From the NCBI RefSeq assembly GCF_000265295.1, contig NC_018002.1, positions 496,001 through 560,000 on the forward strand: a DNA stretch of 64,000 bases, in the 5' to 3' direction. This DNA is from Sulfurospirillum barnesii SES-3. GTDB taxonomy: Bacteria; Campylobacterota; Campylobacteria; Campylobacterales; Sulfurospirillaceae. The notes under the pieces are model-generated. The model had not been told where the DNA came from. It ran no database searches and saw only the letters and a program-made list of their open reading frames with translations. A program made the position numbers and the translations under genes. Shown here one piece after another: positions 47,901 to 56,489 of this stretch (its first letter is position 1; each line of letters starts with the position of its first letter).

Positions 47901-49378
47901 AAGATTTAGCACAACTTATTTTTGATATGAAGCAGATTAATCCTGATGCGATTATTACGGTTAAATTGGTTTCGACCGCAGGTGTTGGAACGATTGCTGC
48001 GGGTGTGGCAAAAGCGTATGCGGATAAAATTATTATCTCTGGAGGGGATGGTGGTACAGGTGCAGCACCTCATACGTCGATTAAATTTGCAGGAAATCCT
48101 TGGGAATTAGGACTTAGCGAAGCACACAATGCGTTAAAAGCAAACCATTTGCGTGATAGCGTGCATCTTCAAACCGATGGAGGTTTAAAAACAGGACTTG
48201 ATGTTATCAAGGCTGCTTTATTGGGTGCAGAGAGTTATGCCTTTGGAACGCTTTCTTTGACCATCATTGGATGTAAAGTCCTTCGTGTTTGTCATCTCAA
48301 TCGCTGTTCTGTGGGTGTTGCCACGCAAGATGAGAAACTTCGAGATCATTTTGTAGGAACGGTGGATAAGCTAGTGAACTTCTTTACGCTTTTAGCCGAA
48401 GATGTAAGGGAAATTCTTGCACAGCTAGGGTATACGCATATGGAAGAGATTATTGGACGCAGTGAGCTTTTACATGTAATCGATGATAGCTTTGCGAAAA
48501 AGTTTGATTTCTCCTCCGTGCTCATGCGCCTTGAAGGTCCAAATACTCACAATGGAAAAACCAATGATCCGTTTGATAAAAACGAATTTGAAAAAGAGAT
48601 TTTAAAAGAGGTTTACAAAGTTATTGAAAATCCTGAGGAAAAAATAGTATTACACAAAAGTATTTGCAATACCCATCGAAGTTTTGGAACCTTGATTAGC
48701 GGCGAAATTGCAAAATATTATGGCAATAAAGGATTAAAAGATGAGAGCATTGTTTTAAGACTCAATGGTGTTGCGGGTCAATCTTTGGGTGCTTTTTTAG
48801 CCAATGGTATGAGTATTAACCTCAAAGGAACTGCCAATGATTATGTAGGCAAAGGCATGAACGGTGGTAAAATCGTCATCGCACCTAAATATCAAGGTAG
48901 AGGCTACTCGTGTGCGGGAAATACCTGTTTGTACGGCGCAACGGGAGGAAAACTTTTTGTTGCAGGCAATGTAGGTGAGCGTTTTTGTGTACGAAATTCA
49001 GGCGCTACGGCTGTGGTTGAGGGAACGGGTGATCATGCCTGTGAATACATGACAGGTGGCATCGTTGCTATTTTAGGAAGTACGGGTGTAAACTTTGGTG
49101 CGGGTATGACGGGTGGCGTGGCATTTATTTACGATGAAAATCGTGATTTTATTGATAAACTCAATCAAGAACTCGTGGTCGCTGAACGTATTGATACCGA
49201 TGATATGGATGAAGCACGTCACTTTTTAAAACGCCTCCTTAGAACCCATGTCAATGAAACCGTGAGTTTTAAAGCGACGCATATTTTAGAGAATTTCCGT
49301 GATGTACTGCGAGATTTTTGGATGGTGCGCCCCAAAGATATGACCAAAGTACCACTTAATCCAGCGCAAGGAGACTAA
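44954..49378 (+). CDS. gltB: Glutamate synthase (NADPH) large subunit
   Basis: 1474 residues. Starts MDLITGFKDNCGFGLIA; Cys11 should become the N-terminal nucleophile of the class II amidotransferase after propeptide removal. The FMN-binding synthase domain follows (GGEAPERLKTN, GAKPGEGGQLPGHKV, SGGDGGTGAAPHTS), with the 3Fe-4S segment CKVLRVCHLNRCSVGVATQ and the C-terminal beta-helix. ATG 44954 leaves a normal short propeptide; an upstream in-frame TTG at 44894 would lengthen it. It transfers glutamine amide to 2-oxoglutarate with GltD. One motif copy (48471). Confidence 0.96.
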   Translation: MDLITGFKDNCGFGLIANIKNVPTHENVEDAITALERMMHRGAIAADGKSGDGSGLLFSMPVEFMKNEAKKLGVDLPKQFAVAMIFLQNDEQKQIFEETCEQNDLKVLLYRDVPVRTKALGKLALDSLPQIVQVFVTSSSLVATKRFEALLYLTRKMVEKKLAHASDFYIASFSSKVISYKGLVMPTYIKTFFPDLSDKAFKATFALFHQRFSTNTLPKWKLAQPFRTLAHNGEINSISANRFYTQVRSESIKSAIFTPEELQKLYPLTSDDVSDSASLDNMFEFMLINGFDFFKAIRSLIPVPWQNAPHMDAELRAFYEYSSINFEPWDGPAAISLTDGRYIACVLDRNGLRPAKYIITKDDRILISSEYGVLDIEEDNIIERGRLQSGQMIGLDLKFGKIMKDDDINDYIKSSNTYTEWLNKGLVYLQEFVDIPFSKTTDYVRENLEIEQRYFNVTQEVKDMVLEPMMKDGKEGVGSMGDDTPMAAFSTVQRNFSDYFKQKFAQVTNPPIDPIREKVVMSLNTNFGIIRNILEENEEHALCIKTISPILMQEKYEIIDSFGDASKPRYKTEYKNRYFSTLFEDNLKGSLEDLAYDILQSVKNEGVRVVFLDDRGMSEKQKPMPMTMVIGRINQVLLDEGVRSLVSIVAISGEALDAHSCATMVGFGASAIYPYLLYATVLDECKKSELNAYDTKTKLKNVSHALNQGLLKIMSKMGIATIASYRNSALFDVLGLSSEVVKECFNGAICLIPGLGYADIEERLNTNHQKAYALNINKKLFPLEIGGFYKYIDGQEFHDYHPNIVHAIHKAVVTAEKKDFTEFTKMVNNRGFKMIRDFFELKSDRAPISLEKVESKEAIFKRFATAAMSLGSISPEAHEALGEAMNKIGGMSNSGEGGEAPERLKTNKNSKIKQIASGRFGVTPEYLRSATEIQIKVAQGAKPGEGGQLPGHKVTPLIASLRYTVPGVTLISPPPHHDIYSIEDLAQLIFDMKQINPDAIITVKLVSTAGVGTIAAGVAKAYADKIIISGGDGGTGAAPHTSIKFAGNPWELGLSEAHNALKANHLRDSVHLQTDGGLKTGLDVIKAALLGAESYAFGTLSLTIIGCKVLRVCHLNRCSVGVATQDEKLRDHFVGTVDKLVNFFTLLAEDVREILAQLGYTHMEEIIGRSELLHVIDDSFAKKFDFSSVLMRLEGPNTHNGKTNDPFDKNEFEKEILKEVYKVIENPEEKIVLHKSICNTHRSFGTLISGEIAKYYGNKGLKDESIVLRLNGVAGQSLGAFLANGMSINLKGTANDYVGKGMNGGKIVIAPKYQGRGYSCAGNTCLYGATGGKLFVAGNVGERFCVRNSGATAVVEGTGDHACEYMTGGIVAILGSTGVNFGAGMTGGVAFIYDENRDFIDKLNQELVVAERIDTDDMDEARHFLKRLLRTHVNETVSFKATHILENFRDVLRDFWMVRPKDMTKVPLNPAQGD

Positions 49379-49379
49379 G

Positions 49380-50762
49380 ATGCAAAATTTTATCAATGAA
49401 GAAAGAATTGAACCCCGTAAGCGCTCAACCAGTGATAGGGTAAGAGATTTTAAAGAGATTTATGAAGTAATGGGACGTGAAGATGCAAAAGAGCAAGCAG
49501 AGCGCTGTATTCAATGCGGTGACCCGTTTTGTCATAGCAAATGCCCGTTGCACAATTACATCCCTTTTTGGCTTAAGGCTACCAGTGGTATGAAGCGAGA
49601 GTTGGCATTTAATCTCTCCAATGAGAGCAACCCTTATCCTGAGATTACAGGGCGTATTTGTCCGCAAGATAGACTCTGTGAGGGGGATTGTACGCTCAAT
49701 GATGGCTATGGTGCGATTACCATTGGAGCCATTGAGACGTTTATCTCTGAAGAAGGTTTTAAAAAGGGACTCAAACCCTCTTTCCCTGGAATTACCACAA
49801 AGAAAAAAGTGGCAATCATTGGCGCAGGACCTGCTGGGCTTGCATGTGCGACATATTTGTTAAGAGCGGGAATTGCAGTCAGTTTATACGATAAGCAAAA
49901 CAGAGCAGGCGGGCTTTTAACCTATGGAATTCCTGGCTTTAAGCTGGATAAAGAGGTTGTCGCACGTCGTGTGAAGTGGCTCGAAGAAGCAGGCATGCGC
50001 TTACATGTAAACACAGATGTAGGCAAAGGGTTAAGCTTTGATGAGGTGGCGCACAGTCATGATGCTATTTTTCTAGGCATTGGTGCGGAGAGTCCACGAA
50101 AAGCCAATATTGCCAATGAAAATGCAGAGGGCGTTTTTCTTGCCATTGATTTTTTACGCTCTATTCAAAAAAAGCTTTTTAATGAAGCCTACGATAAAAA
50201 GTTTGAAGTTAAAGGTAAAAATGTTGTGGTCATCGGTGGTGGTGATACGGCAATGGATTGTTTACGAACATCTATTCGTGAGGGTGCAAAGAGTGTCACC
50301 TGTTTATACCGAAGAGACAAATACAATATGCCAGGCAGTAAAAAAGAGTTTAAAAACGCCATTGAAGAGGGTGCAGAGTTTGTCTACAACGTCACACCGA
50401 AAGAGATTTTAGTGAATTCTGAAGGACACGTGGTTGGTATTGACATGCACAAAACGATTTTGGGTGCAAAAGATGCAAGTTGCCGTCAGTGCGTTGAAAT
50501 TGTCAAAGGTGGCGATTTTAGAGTGGATGCGGATGTGATTATTTTTGCCCTAGGTTTTACCCCAACCATTCCACGCTTTTTGGCGGAAAATGGAATTGAG
50601 GTCAATAAATCAGGCTGTATTATGGTAAATCATGAGTACCAAACAAGCAAATCAGGAGTGTATGCTGGAGGCGATTGCAAACGAGGCTCCGACCTTGTGG
50701 TTACCGCAGCAAAAGAGGGTAAAGAGGCTGCCATGCACATCATTAAGAAATTGCTCGGATAA
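49380..50762 (+). CDS. gltD: Glutamate synthase small subunit
   Basis: 460 residues. Two N-terminal cysteine clusters for 4Fe-4S (CIQCGDPFCHSKCP; CPQDRLCEGDC), FAD loop AIIGAGPAGLACA and NADPH loop VVIGGGDTAMDC. It passes electrons from NADPH to GltB. AAGGAG precedes the ATG, 1 base after gltB. Confidence 0.96.
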   Translation: MQNFINEERIEPRKRSTSDRVRDFKEIYEVMGREDAKEQAERCIQCGDPFCHSKCPLHNYIPFWLKATSGMKRELAFNLSNESNPYPEITGRICPQDRLCEGDCTLNDGYGAITIGAIETFISEEGFKKGLKPSFPGITTKKKVAIIGAGPAGLACATYLLRAGIAVSLYDKQNRAGGLLTYGIPGFKLDKEVVARRVKWLEEAGMRLHVNTDVGKGLSFDEVAHSHDAIFLGIGAESPRKANIANENAEGVFLAIDFLRSIQKKLFNEAYDKKFEVKGKNVVVIGGGDTAMDCLRTSIREGAKSVTCLYRRDKYNMPGSKKEFKNAIEEGAEFVYNVTPKEILVNSEGHVVGIDMHKTILGAKDASCRQCVEIVKGGDFRVDADVIIFALGFTPTIPRFLAENGIEVNKSGCIMVNHEYQTSKSGVYAGGDCKRGSDLVVTAAKEGKEAAMHIIKKLLG

Positions 50763-51487
50763 TGAATTTTATAGAGGCCAGTTTGTGTGCCAATGAGGAA
50801 CTGTATACGCTTTTACATGTAAAGGGTCTAGTCCAAGAACATCACCTTGCTTTTGACGTAGGAGCAGGAGGGGATGTGAGTGTGGGGATTGATTTAGTAG
50901 CGGAGAAGATTTTCATCAAGTATCTTTTGCCTTTTGGAGAGATTCATTCAGAAGAGAGTGGGGTAATAAAAAGTCCCACTGCTTCTGCTCGTATTGTACT
51001 TGATCCTATCGATGGGAGTGAAAATCTGCTTTCTCATTTGCCCTATTATGGCACCTCTGTGGCCTATTTTGAAGCAGGAAAATGCACCCAAGCGGTGATC
51101 GCTAATTTAGCCAATGGCGATGTTTTTATTAAAGATGAAAAAGGCTTAAGGCGAGGCAAAATTGGCTCAAAAAACTTTTTACATGTAGAGAAAAATAGCT
51201 TTTCAAAAGTGGGTATTTTTGAACGCTCTTATGCTTCTTTGCAAATGCATGAAAAACTTCACAACGCACAGATAAAGTACCGCTCTCCTGGTGCGTTTGC
51301 TCTTTCTTTAGCCTATGCGCATGAAGTTGCGTTTGTTCTTTATGTGGGAAAAATGCGCTCGTATGATGTGGAAGCAGGCTTGTTTATGTGTGAGCGTTTA
51401 TACACATTTCATCAAGGTGATATTTTTCTCGTAAGTAAAGATAAGGAAACTTTGGATAAAATAATAGGCTTATTTAAAAGCGATTAG
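50762..51487 (+). CDS. Inositol-monophosphatase-family phosphatase
   Basis: 241 residues. DPIDGSENL is the metal-binding signature and EESG supplies another ligand; SPGAFALSLAY sits where the family's second Asp motif lies, but only YDVEAG resembles it. Members act on inositol phosphate, PAP or fructose bisphosphate. C. jejuni has the same gene beside accD. Start overlaps the gltD stop by 1 base. Motif copies at 50814 and 51180. Confidence 0.82.
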   Translation: MNFIEASLCANEELYTLLHVKGLVQEHHLAFDVGAGGDVSVGIDLVAEKIFIKYLLPFGEIHSEESGVIKSPTASARIVLDPIDGSENLLSHLPYYGTSVAYFEAGKCTQAVIANLANGDVFIKDEKGLRRGKIGSKNFLHVEKNSFSKVGIFERSYASLQMHEKLHNAQIKYRSPGAFALSLAYAHEVAFVLYVGKMRSYDVEAGLFMCERLYTFHQGDIFLVSKDKETLDKIIGLFKSD

Positions 51488-51508
51488 CTTCAAACGAGGA
51501 TAAAACCT

Positions 51509-52387
51509 ATGCGATTTGCAGAAATTTTCAGCAGCATTCGAAAAATGCAATCTACTCCAAGCGAAGCCCCAAGCCATTGGGTAAAGTGTGGTTCATGCCA
51601 ATCTTTGATGTATTATAAAGAAATTGAACAGTGTTTAAATGTCTGCCCAAAATGCGGTTTTCATATGCGCATTTCCGCAAAGCAACGTATCGAACAATTA
51701 TGCGATGAGGGAAGTTTTCTTGAGTTTGATACGAACCTCATTCCCATTGACCCCCTTAAATTTGTTGATAAAAAATCGTACAAAAAACGTATTGAAGAGG
51801 CACAGGAAAAAACAGGCAAAAATTCTTCTGTTGTATGTGGTTCATGCCAAATAAACGGAGTAAGTGTTCAGCTTGTGGTATTTGATTTTGCCTTTATGGG
51901 TGGAAGTTTAGGCTCGGTTGAGGGCGAAAAGATTGTCCGTGCCATAAACCGTGCTATTGCCAATAAAGAGGGCTTAATTATTATCAGTGCGAGTGGTGGG
52001 GCACGTATGCAAGAGAGTACATTTTCTTTGCTTCAAATGTCTAAGACATCCGCAGCGCTTACCAAGCTTGCTGATGCAAAATTACCGTATATTTCTATTT
52101 TAACAGACCCAACTATGGGTGGGGTCAGTGCATCCTTTGCCTTTTTAGGCGATATTATTATGGCAGAACCAGGTGCGTTGGTTGGTTTTGCAGGCCAAAG
52201 AGTCATTAAGCAAACCATTGGTGCCGATTTACCAGAAGGTTTTCAAAAAGCAGAGTTTTTGCTGGAGCATGGTTTAATTGATATGATTGTAAAACGAAGT
52301 GATATGAAAGATGTTTTATCAAATTTACTCACACTTTTAGGCGGATGTTGCCATAAAGATACGTTTGAACTAAAACTTAAAGCATGA
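51509..52387 (+). CDS. accD: Acetyl-CoA carboxylase carboxyltransferase subunit beta
   Basis: 292 residues. N-terminal zinc ribbon (CGSCQSL and CPKCGFH), then the crotonase-fold transferase with ASGGARMQEST and TDPTMGGVSASFA. With AccA it makes malonyl-CoA. Overlaps rlmH by ATGA. Confidence 0.96.
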   Translation: MRFAEIFSSIRKMQSTPSEAPSHWVKCGSCQSLMYYKEIEQCLNVCPKCGFHMRISAKQRIEQLCDEGSFLEFDTNLIPIDPLKFVDKKSYKKRIEEAQEKTGKNSSVVCGSCQINGVSVQLVVFDFAFMGGSLGSVEGEKIVRAINRAIANKEGLIIISASGGARMQESTFSLLQMSKTSAALTKLADAKLPYISILTDPTMGGVSASFAFLGDIIMAEPGALVGFAGQRVIKQTIGADLPEGFQKAEFLLEHGLIDMIVKRSDMKDVLSNLLTLLGGCCHKDTFELKLKA

Positions 52388-52839
52388 ATATAGGTTTTTT
52401 TACGATTGAAAAAAGTAGTGACAAGACCATTGATGCGATGGCGAGTGAGTATACGAAAATGATCTCTCGTTTTGCAAAAGTAGAAGAGACAAAGATTTTT
52501 AACAAACACATTGCTTCTGCACAAATGATAGGTGCTAAAGAAGCAAAAGCTTCATACACAAAAGCATATGAGCCTTTTTTAAAGGGCTACAACATAGCCC
52601 TTGATGTACAAGGTGACGTATTAGACAGTGAGGCATTTAGTAGACTTTTTGATCATGATGTGAACATAAATTTTTTTATCGGAGGTGCGTTTGGCTTTGA
52701 AGAGGCTTTTTTAGGCAAAACTCAAAAGATTATAAGTTTAAGTAGATTAACATATGCGCACAAAATTGCCAAGGTGGTTTTGTTTGAGCAGGTGTATCGG
52801 GGATTGTGTATAAAAAACAACCATCCCTATCACAAATAG
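52384..52839 (+). CDS. rlmH: 23S rRNA (pseudouridine1915-N3)-methyltransferase
   Basis: 151 residues, SPOUT fold. FFIGGAFGFEE is the SAM-binding knot and the C-terminus VVLFEQVYRGLCIKNNHPYHK is diagnostic. It modifies helix 69 of 23S rRNA. Confidence 0.94.
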   Translation: MNIGFFTIEKSSDKTIDAMASEYTKMISRFAKVEETKIFNKHIASAQMIGAKEAKASYTKAYEPFLKGYNIALDVQGDVLDSEAFSRLFDHDVNINFFIGGAFGFEEAFLGKTQKIISLSRLTYAHKIAKVVLFEQVYRGLCIKNNHPYHK

Positions 52840-52844
52840 TTATT

Positions 52845-52850
52845 TATAAT
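52845..52850 (+). promoter_or_regulatory. -10 element for dksA
   Basis: TATAAT in the 43-base gap after rlmH, 32 bases before the dksA ATG; no clear -35. Confidence 0.45.
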
Positions 52851-52882
52851 TGGTTTCAATTTTTCGTAAAGGAAACAAATAG

Positions 52883-53242
52883 ATGAGAGAGCACGAGCTA
52901 AAGCATTTTGAGGACATTCTTAAAGAAAGAAAAGTTCAAATTAAGAAAAATATTGAAGATTCAATGCGAGAGATTGAAGATTTAAGTGACAGTGAAGTGG
53001 GCGATGAGGCAGATCATGCTTCTGTGAGTACCGATCGTATGATTGAGCAAGCGATTAGTGCTCAACAAACCAGAGAACTCAATGAAATTGAGTTTGCACT
53101 TAATAAAATTCGCAATGGCAGTTACGGTATTTGCGAAATGTGTGAGGAAGATATTGGTTTTCAACGCCTTAAAGTGAAACCTCATGCAAGATATTGTATT
53201 GTATGTCGAGAAATCATAGAGAAATCAGCAAAAAACAAGTAA
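52883..53242 (+). CDS. dksA: DksA/TraR zinc-finger transcription factor
   Basis: 119 residues. Coiled-coil N-terminus with the acidic tip region (SEVGDEADHAS), and a four-Cys zinc finger CEMCEED...YCIVC. It binds RNA polymerase's secondary channel and works with ppGpp on rRNA and amino-acid promoters. AAAGGAAA precedes the ATG. Confidence 0.93.
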   Translation: MREHELKHFEDILKERKVQIKKNIEDSMREIEDLSDSEVGDEADHASVSTDRMIEQAISAQQTRELNEIEFALNKIRNGSYGICEMCEEDIGFQRLKVKPHARYCIVCREIIEKSAKNK

Positions 53243-53264
53243 GACACACTAGGAGAACTAAGAC

Positions 53265-54275
53265 ATGGGAATGAAACGCTATTTTCTAATATCACTTATC
53301 TATATGTTAGCCATTGGGCTGTATGTGTATAGTTTTAATGGAGAGAGTTATGCTTTGGAGCTTTTTGGGCTTTCATTTACTCTTCCAGTAGCGTTTTGGA
53401 TTGTGCTACCTGTTTTCTTTTTAGCGATTGCTTCTATGGGGCATTTGGTGTTTTATAATTTTAAAGACTTTTTATACAAACGTGCATGGAAAAAAGACAG
53501 TGAGCTTTTCCATGAAGCGGCAAAAAATCGTATTTTAGGTGAAATTGTCAATGTTTCGTATAAAACAGAGGGATTTAAATTTGCAGGGAAAATGCTACAA
53601 GCAATGAAGTTTGACCCTTCCGTTGCCTCTTCTTTTCTTGAAGAAGATATTGCAAGTGTTTCAGCTCTTGCGGTCAGTATACAAAATGGTAATTATGAAG
53701 ATTTAAAAAAGTATAAACTCTCAAAAGAGAATCCTTTGGTCATTCAAAACACCATCAATCGTTTAAAAATTGAGCCAAAATATGCCATAGAAGTGTTGAA
53801 AAATTGCAAAGAGCTTAAAGATGAGTTGTGTCAAAAAGCCTATGCAACGCTTCTTGATTTTGCAAGTTTTAATGAAATTAAGCGTTACAATTTTCCCATT
53901 GACAAACCAACCTTTAGACGTATGTTGGAGCGTTATTTAGATTCTGATGATAGCTTTGAAATGGATATAAAATCCATTGAAGAGATGCTAACACAGCTGA
54001 ATGCTGAACGATCTGATTATGTAGAATTGGCACGTAAAATAAAAGTGAAATTCTCGCCTGATGCCTTAATTGCGCTGTTTGAGAAGCTTTATAATTCCAA
54101 AGGTTCTGTAGCAGCCGATGCGTATTTGTATGTTTTATACGATGTACAAATGATTGATAAAATCAGAGAGATTTTACTTAATGCGGATGCTGAGGAATTT
54201 GTGAAGTTTCGAACCCTTCTTTTCTTAAGGGATAATGGCAAAAGCATTGATATTAATACCTTTTTAAATGCATGA
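53265..54275 (+). CDS. Conserved membrane protein of unknown function next to dksA
   Basis: 336 residues. Two membrane helices (about 5-24 and 36-62), then a cytoplasmic helical domain of about 270 residues. Start ATG 53265 has AGGAG 9 bases upstream; ATG 53271 is less well placed. C. jejuni has a membrane protein between dksA and dus, so the order is conserved. No motif suggests a reaction. Overlaps dus by 4 bases. Confidence 0.8.
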   Translation: MGMKRYFLISLIYMLAIGLYVYSFNGESYALELFGLSFTLPVAFWIVLPVFFLAIASMGHLVFYNFKDFLYKRAWKKDSELFHEAAKNRILGEIVNVSYKTEGFKFAGKMLQAMKFDPSVASSFLEEDIASVSALAVSIQNGNYEDLKKYKLSKENPLVIQNTINRLKIEPKYAIEVLKNCKELKDELCQKAYATLLDFASFNEIKRYNFPIDKPTFRRMLERYLDSDDSFEMDIKSIEEMLTQLNAERSDYVELARKIKVKFSPDALIALFEKLYNSKGSVAADAYLYVLYDVQMIDKIREILLNADAEEFVKFRTLLFLRDNGKSIDINTFLNA

Positions 54276-55210
54276 ATCGTGAAATAGACTTTGAGCGAGG
54301 GATTTTAGCCCTTGCTCCTCTTGCTGGATTTACAGACCTTCCTTTTCGTTCCGTTGTTAAAAAATTTGGTGCAGATGTTACTTTTTCTGAAATGATTAGT
54401 GCAAATGCCCTGCGCTATGGCTCAGAAAAAACCCTCAAAATGCTGACAAAATCTCCGCTTGAAACGCCCTATATTGTTCAAATAGCAGGGTCTGATTTGG
54501 AATCAATTAAACAAGCTGTTCTTATTTTAAATGGAATTGAGGGTATTGACGGGATTGATTTGAATTGTGGGTGTCCTGTACCTAAAATGGTTGCACAAGA
54601 AGCAGGCTCATCTCTTTTACTCAATTTAGGGCATATGCAAAAAGTCATTGAGACGATTAAAACCTATTCTAATAAGCGCTACACCAGTGCAAAAGTGCGT
54701 TTGGGTTTTAATACAAAAATTCCTGAAGAAATAGCCAAAGCCTGTGAGGGGGCGGGTGTTGATTTCATGAGTATACACGGACGAACACGCTCTGGTGCGT
54801 ATAAGGCTGAGGTAGATTATGAAGCGATTGCACGAGCCAAAGAAGCCGTTCGTATTCCTGTGATTGCCAATGGTGACATTACCAGTTATGAAAAAGCGTT
54901 ACATGTAAAAGAGATTACAGGCTGTAAGAGTTTGATGATTGGTCGAGGAGCCGTGGGGAATCCATGGATTTTTTATCAGCTTAAAAATGAGTGCATTCAT
55001 GTTGAAAAAACAAAGATTTTAGAGATTGTCCTAGAGCATTACGATGCAATGGTGAATTTTTATGGTGAAAAAGGAGTCTCTATTTTCCGTAAGCACCTTC
55101 ACACCTATTCAAAAGGTTTTCGTGAAGCCTCAGAATTTAGAGATACCATCAATCGCATTGAAGATAAAATGCAGATGCGTGAAGCGATTGAGCGCTTTTT
55201 TGCTCAATAA
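54272..55210 (+). CDS. dus: tRNA-dihydrouridine synthase
   Basis: 312 residues, FMN-dependent TIM barrel. LAPLAGFTDLPFR, GIDLNCGCPVPKM with the catalytic Cys, HGRTRSGAYK and MIGRGAVGNPWIF are all family signatures. It reduces uridines in tRNA D-loops; DusB-type by overall sequence. Ends 7 bases inside the convergent gene. One motif copy (54900). Confidence 0.94.
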   Translation: MNREIDFERGILALAPLAGFTDLPFRSVVKKFGADVTFSEMISANALRYGSEKTLKMLTKSPLETPYIVQIAGSDLESIKQAVLILNGIEGIDGIDLNCGCPVPKMVAQEAGSSLLLNLGHMQKVIETIKTYSNKRYTSAKVRLGFNTKIPEEIAKACEGAGVDFMSIHGRTRSGAYKAEVDYEAIARAKEAVRIPVIANGDITSYEKALHVKEITGCKSLMIGRGAVGNPWIFYQLKNECIHVEKTKILEIVLEHYDAMVNFYGEKGVSIFRKHLHTYSKGFREASEFRDTINRIEDKMQMREAIERFFAQ

Positions 55211-55557
55211 CCATCATTAAAGCCTTGCGCTTTGTGTTTCTCTTTTTTATAGCTACCTTGATACTTCTCTTTCTCAAGCAGGTTGGCTTCTTTGGTAAGA
55301 CGTTTTTGCACTTCTTGAGGGTCCTTTTGTTCATTGGCAATCGTCTGCGCAACAAGATTAGCATAATTTTGAAGCGCATTGGTGTAGCGTGAGTCCAAAT
55401 TTACAGCTTCAACTTTTTGCAAGGTTTTTAGGCTTTTTTCCGCACGTTTCACAAACAAAGCATATTCAAAATTTTCATTTTTTAAGGTATTAACACAGCT
55501 TCCTAAAAAGCGCTCCAGTGCACGGATGTATTTAACCCTTGCTTCCTTATCTCTCAT
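55204..55557 (-). CDS. Small charged helical protein of unknown function
   Basis: 117 residues, rich in Lys, Glu and Gln, with no signal peptide or membrane helix. Its ATG overlaps the stop of the AEC transporter gene by 4 bases, which supports translation. Last gene of the fliN-led operon. No family recognised. Confidence 0.65.
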   Translation of the reverse strand: MRDKEARVKYIRALERFLGSCVNTLKNENFEYALFVKRAEKSLKTLQKVEAVNLDSRYTNALQNYANLVAQTIANEQKDPQEVQKRLTKEANLLEKEKYQGSYKKEKHKAQGFNDGY

Positions 55558-56483
55558 ATCAGGCTCACAATACGAAAGTGTTGCAGTAAATTGCTTACAA
55601 AAATAAAAAAAGGTATAAAAACTAAAGAGGTAAAAAAGACAAGCACGGTTACATCAAGGGGTTTACACTCATACAATGCTGCTAAATTGACATTGGTTAC
55701 AGCAAGTGGAACAATAAGTTCAATGAAAATCAGTGTGGCTAACATAGGCTCCAAATCAAGGATACCATACAAAATCCATCCCGCAATCAATGGTGTCATG
55801 ATAAACTTAATCAGGCTTACATGTAAAAGCAATTTATAGTTAATGCTACGCAGTTTAATGTTGTACAAATACATACCAAAAATCACCAATTGAATCACCA
55901 TAGTACAGTATGCGCCCATTTGCAGAGGTGTTTTCATGGCAGGGTGAAGTTGTATGTCACACACATTCATAATCAAGGCTAAAGAGGCAAACCAAATGAC
56001 AGGTAGTTTGATAATATTAAGGAGGGATTGTTTAATGCTAAAGTTTCCTCTGGAGTAAAAATAAACTCCCAATGTGTAGACAACAAAAACATTGGTGATA
56101 TTAATCATACTCATATAGATAATGGAAGCTTCTCCAAAAAGAGCCATACCTAAGGGAATACCAAGATTGCCTGTATTTCCTAAAACAACACAAATCGTCA
56201 CAATGGATTTTTCTTTAATATCGTCTTTAAAAAAGAGATACGCAATTGCTGAACTTAAAAGCACACAAATAAATGAAATCAGTAAATACCAAAAGGGCGC
56301 TTGTAAGAGTTCAAGTTCAATGGGTTTGGTTGAGAGTCCCCAAAACGAGAGCATGGGTTGTAGAAAATAGATGGACATTAAAATCATGCCCTTCTCATTC
56401 ATCTCCTCTTTGAGCATGCGTTTTGCCATAAAGCCTAAAAAAATAAAGGCATAAATAGACAAAATCGAAATAGCAATCGTCAT
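55554..56483 (-). CDS. AEC-family transporter
   Basis: 309 residues with about ten membrane helices in two inverted halves. Family features include the N-terminal helix block with GFMAKRML and the central NTGNLGIPLGMALFGE, whose broken-helix glycine/proline segment is typical of auxin-efflux-carrier proteins. Bacterial members export organic acids such as malate; the substrate here is unknown. Six bases after the FliO-like gene. One motif copy (55818) encodes Leu-His-Val. Confidence 0.85.
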   Translation of the reverse strand: MTIAISILSIYAFIFLGFMAKRMLKEEMNEKGMILMSIYFLQPMLSFWGLSTKPIELELLQAPFWYLLISFICVLLSSAIAYLFFKDDIKEKSIVTICVVLGNTGNLGIPLGMALFGEASIIYMSMINITNVFVVYTLGVYFYSRGNFSIKQSLLNIIKLPVIWFASLALIMNVCDIQLHPAMKTPLQMGAYCTMVIQLVIFGMYLYNIKLRSINYKLLLHVSLIKFIMTPLIAGWILYGILDLEPMLATLIFIELIVPLAVTNVNLAALYECKPLDVTVLVFFTSLVFIPFFIFVSNLLQHFRIVSLI

Positions 56484-56489
56484 AGGTGT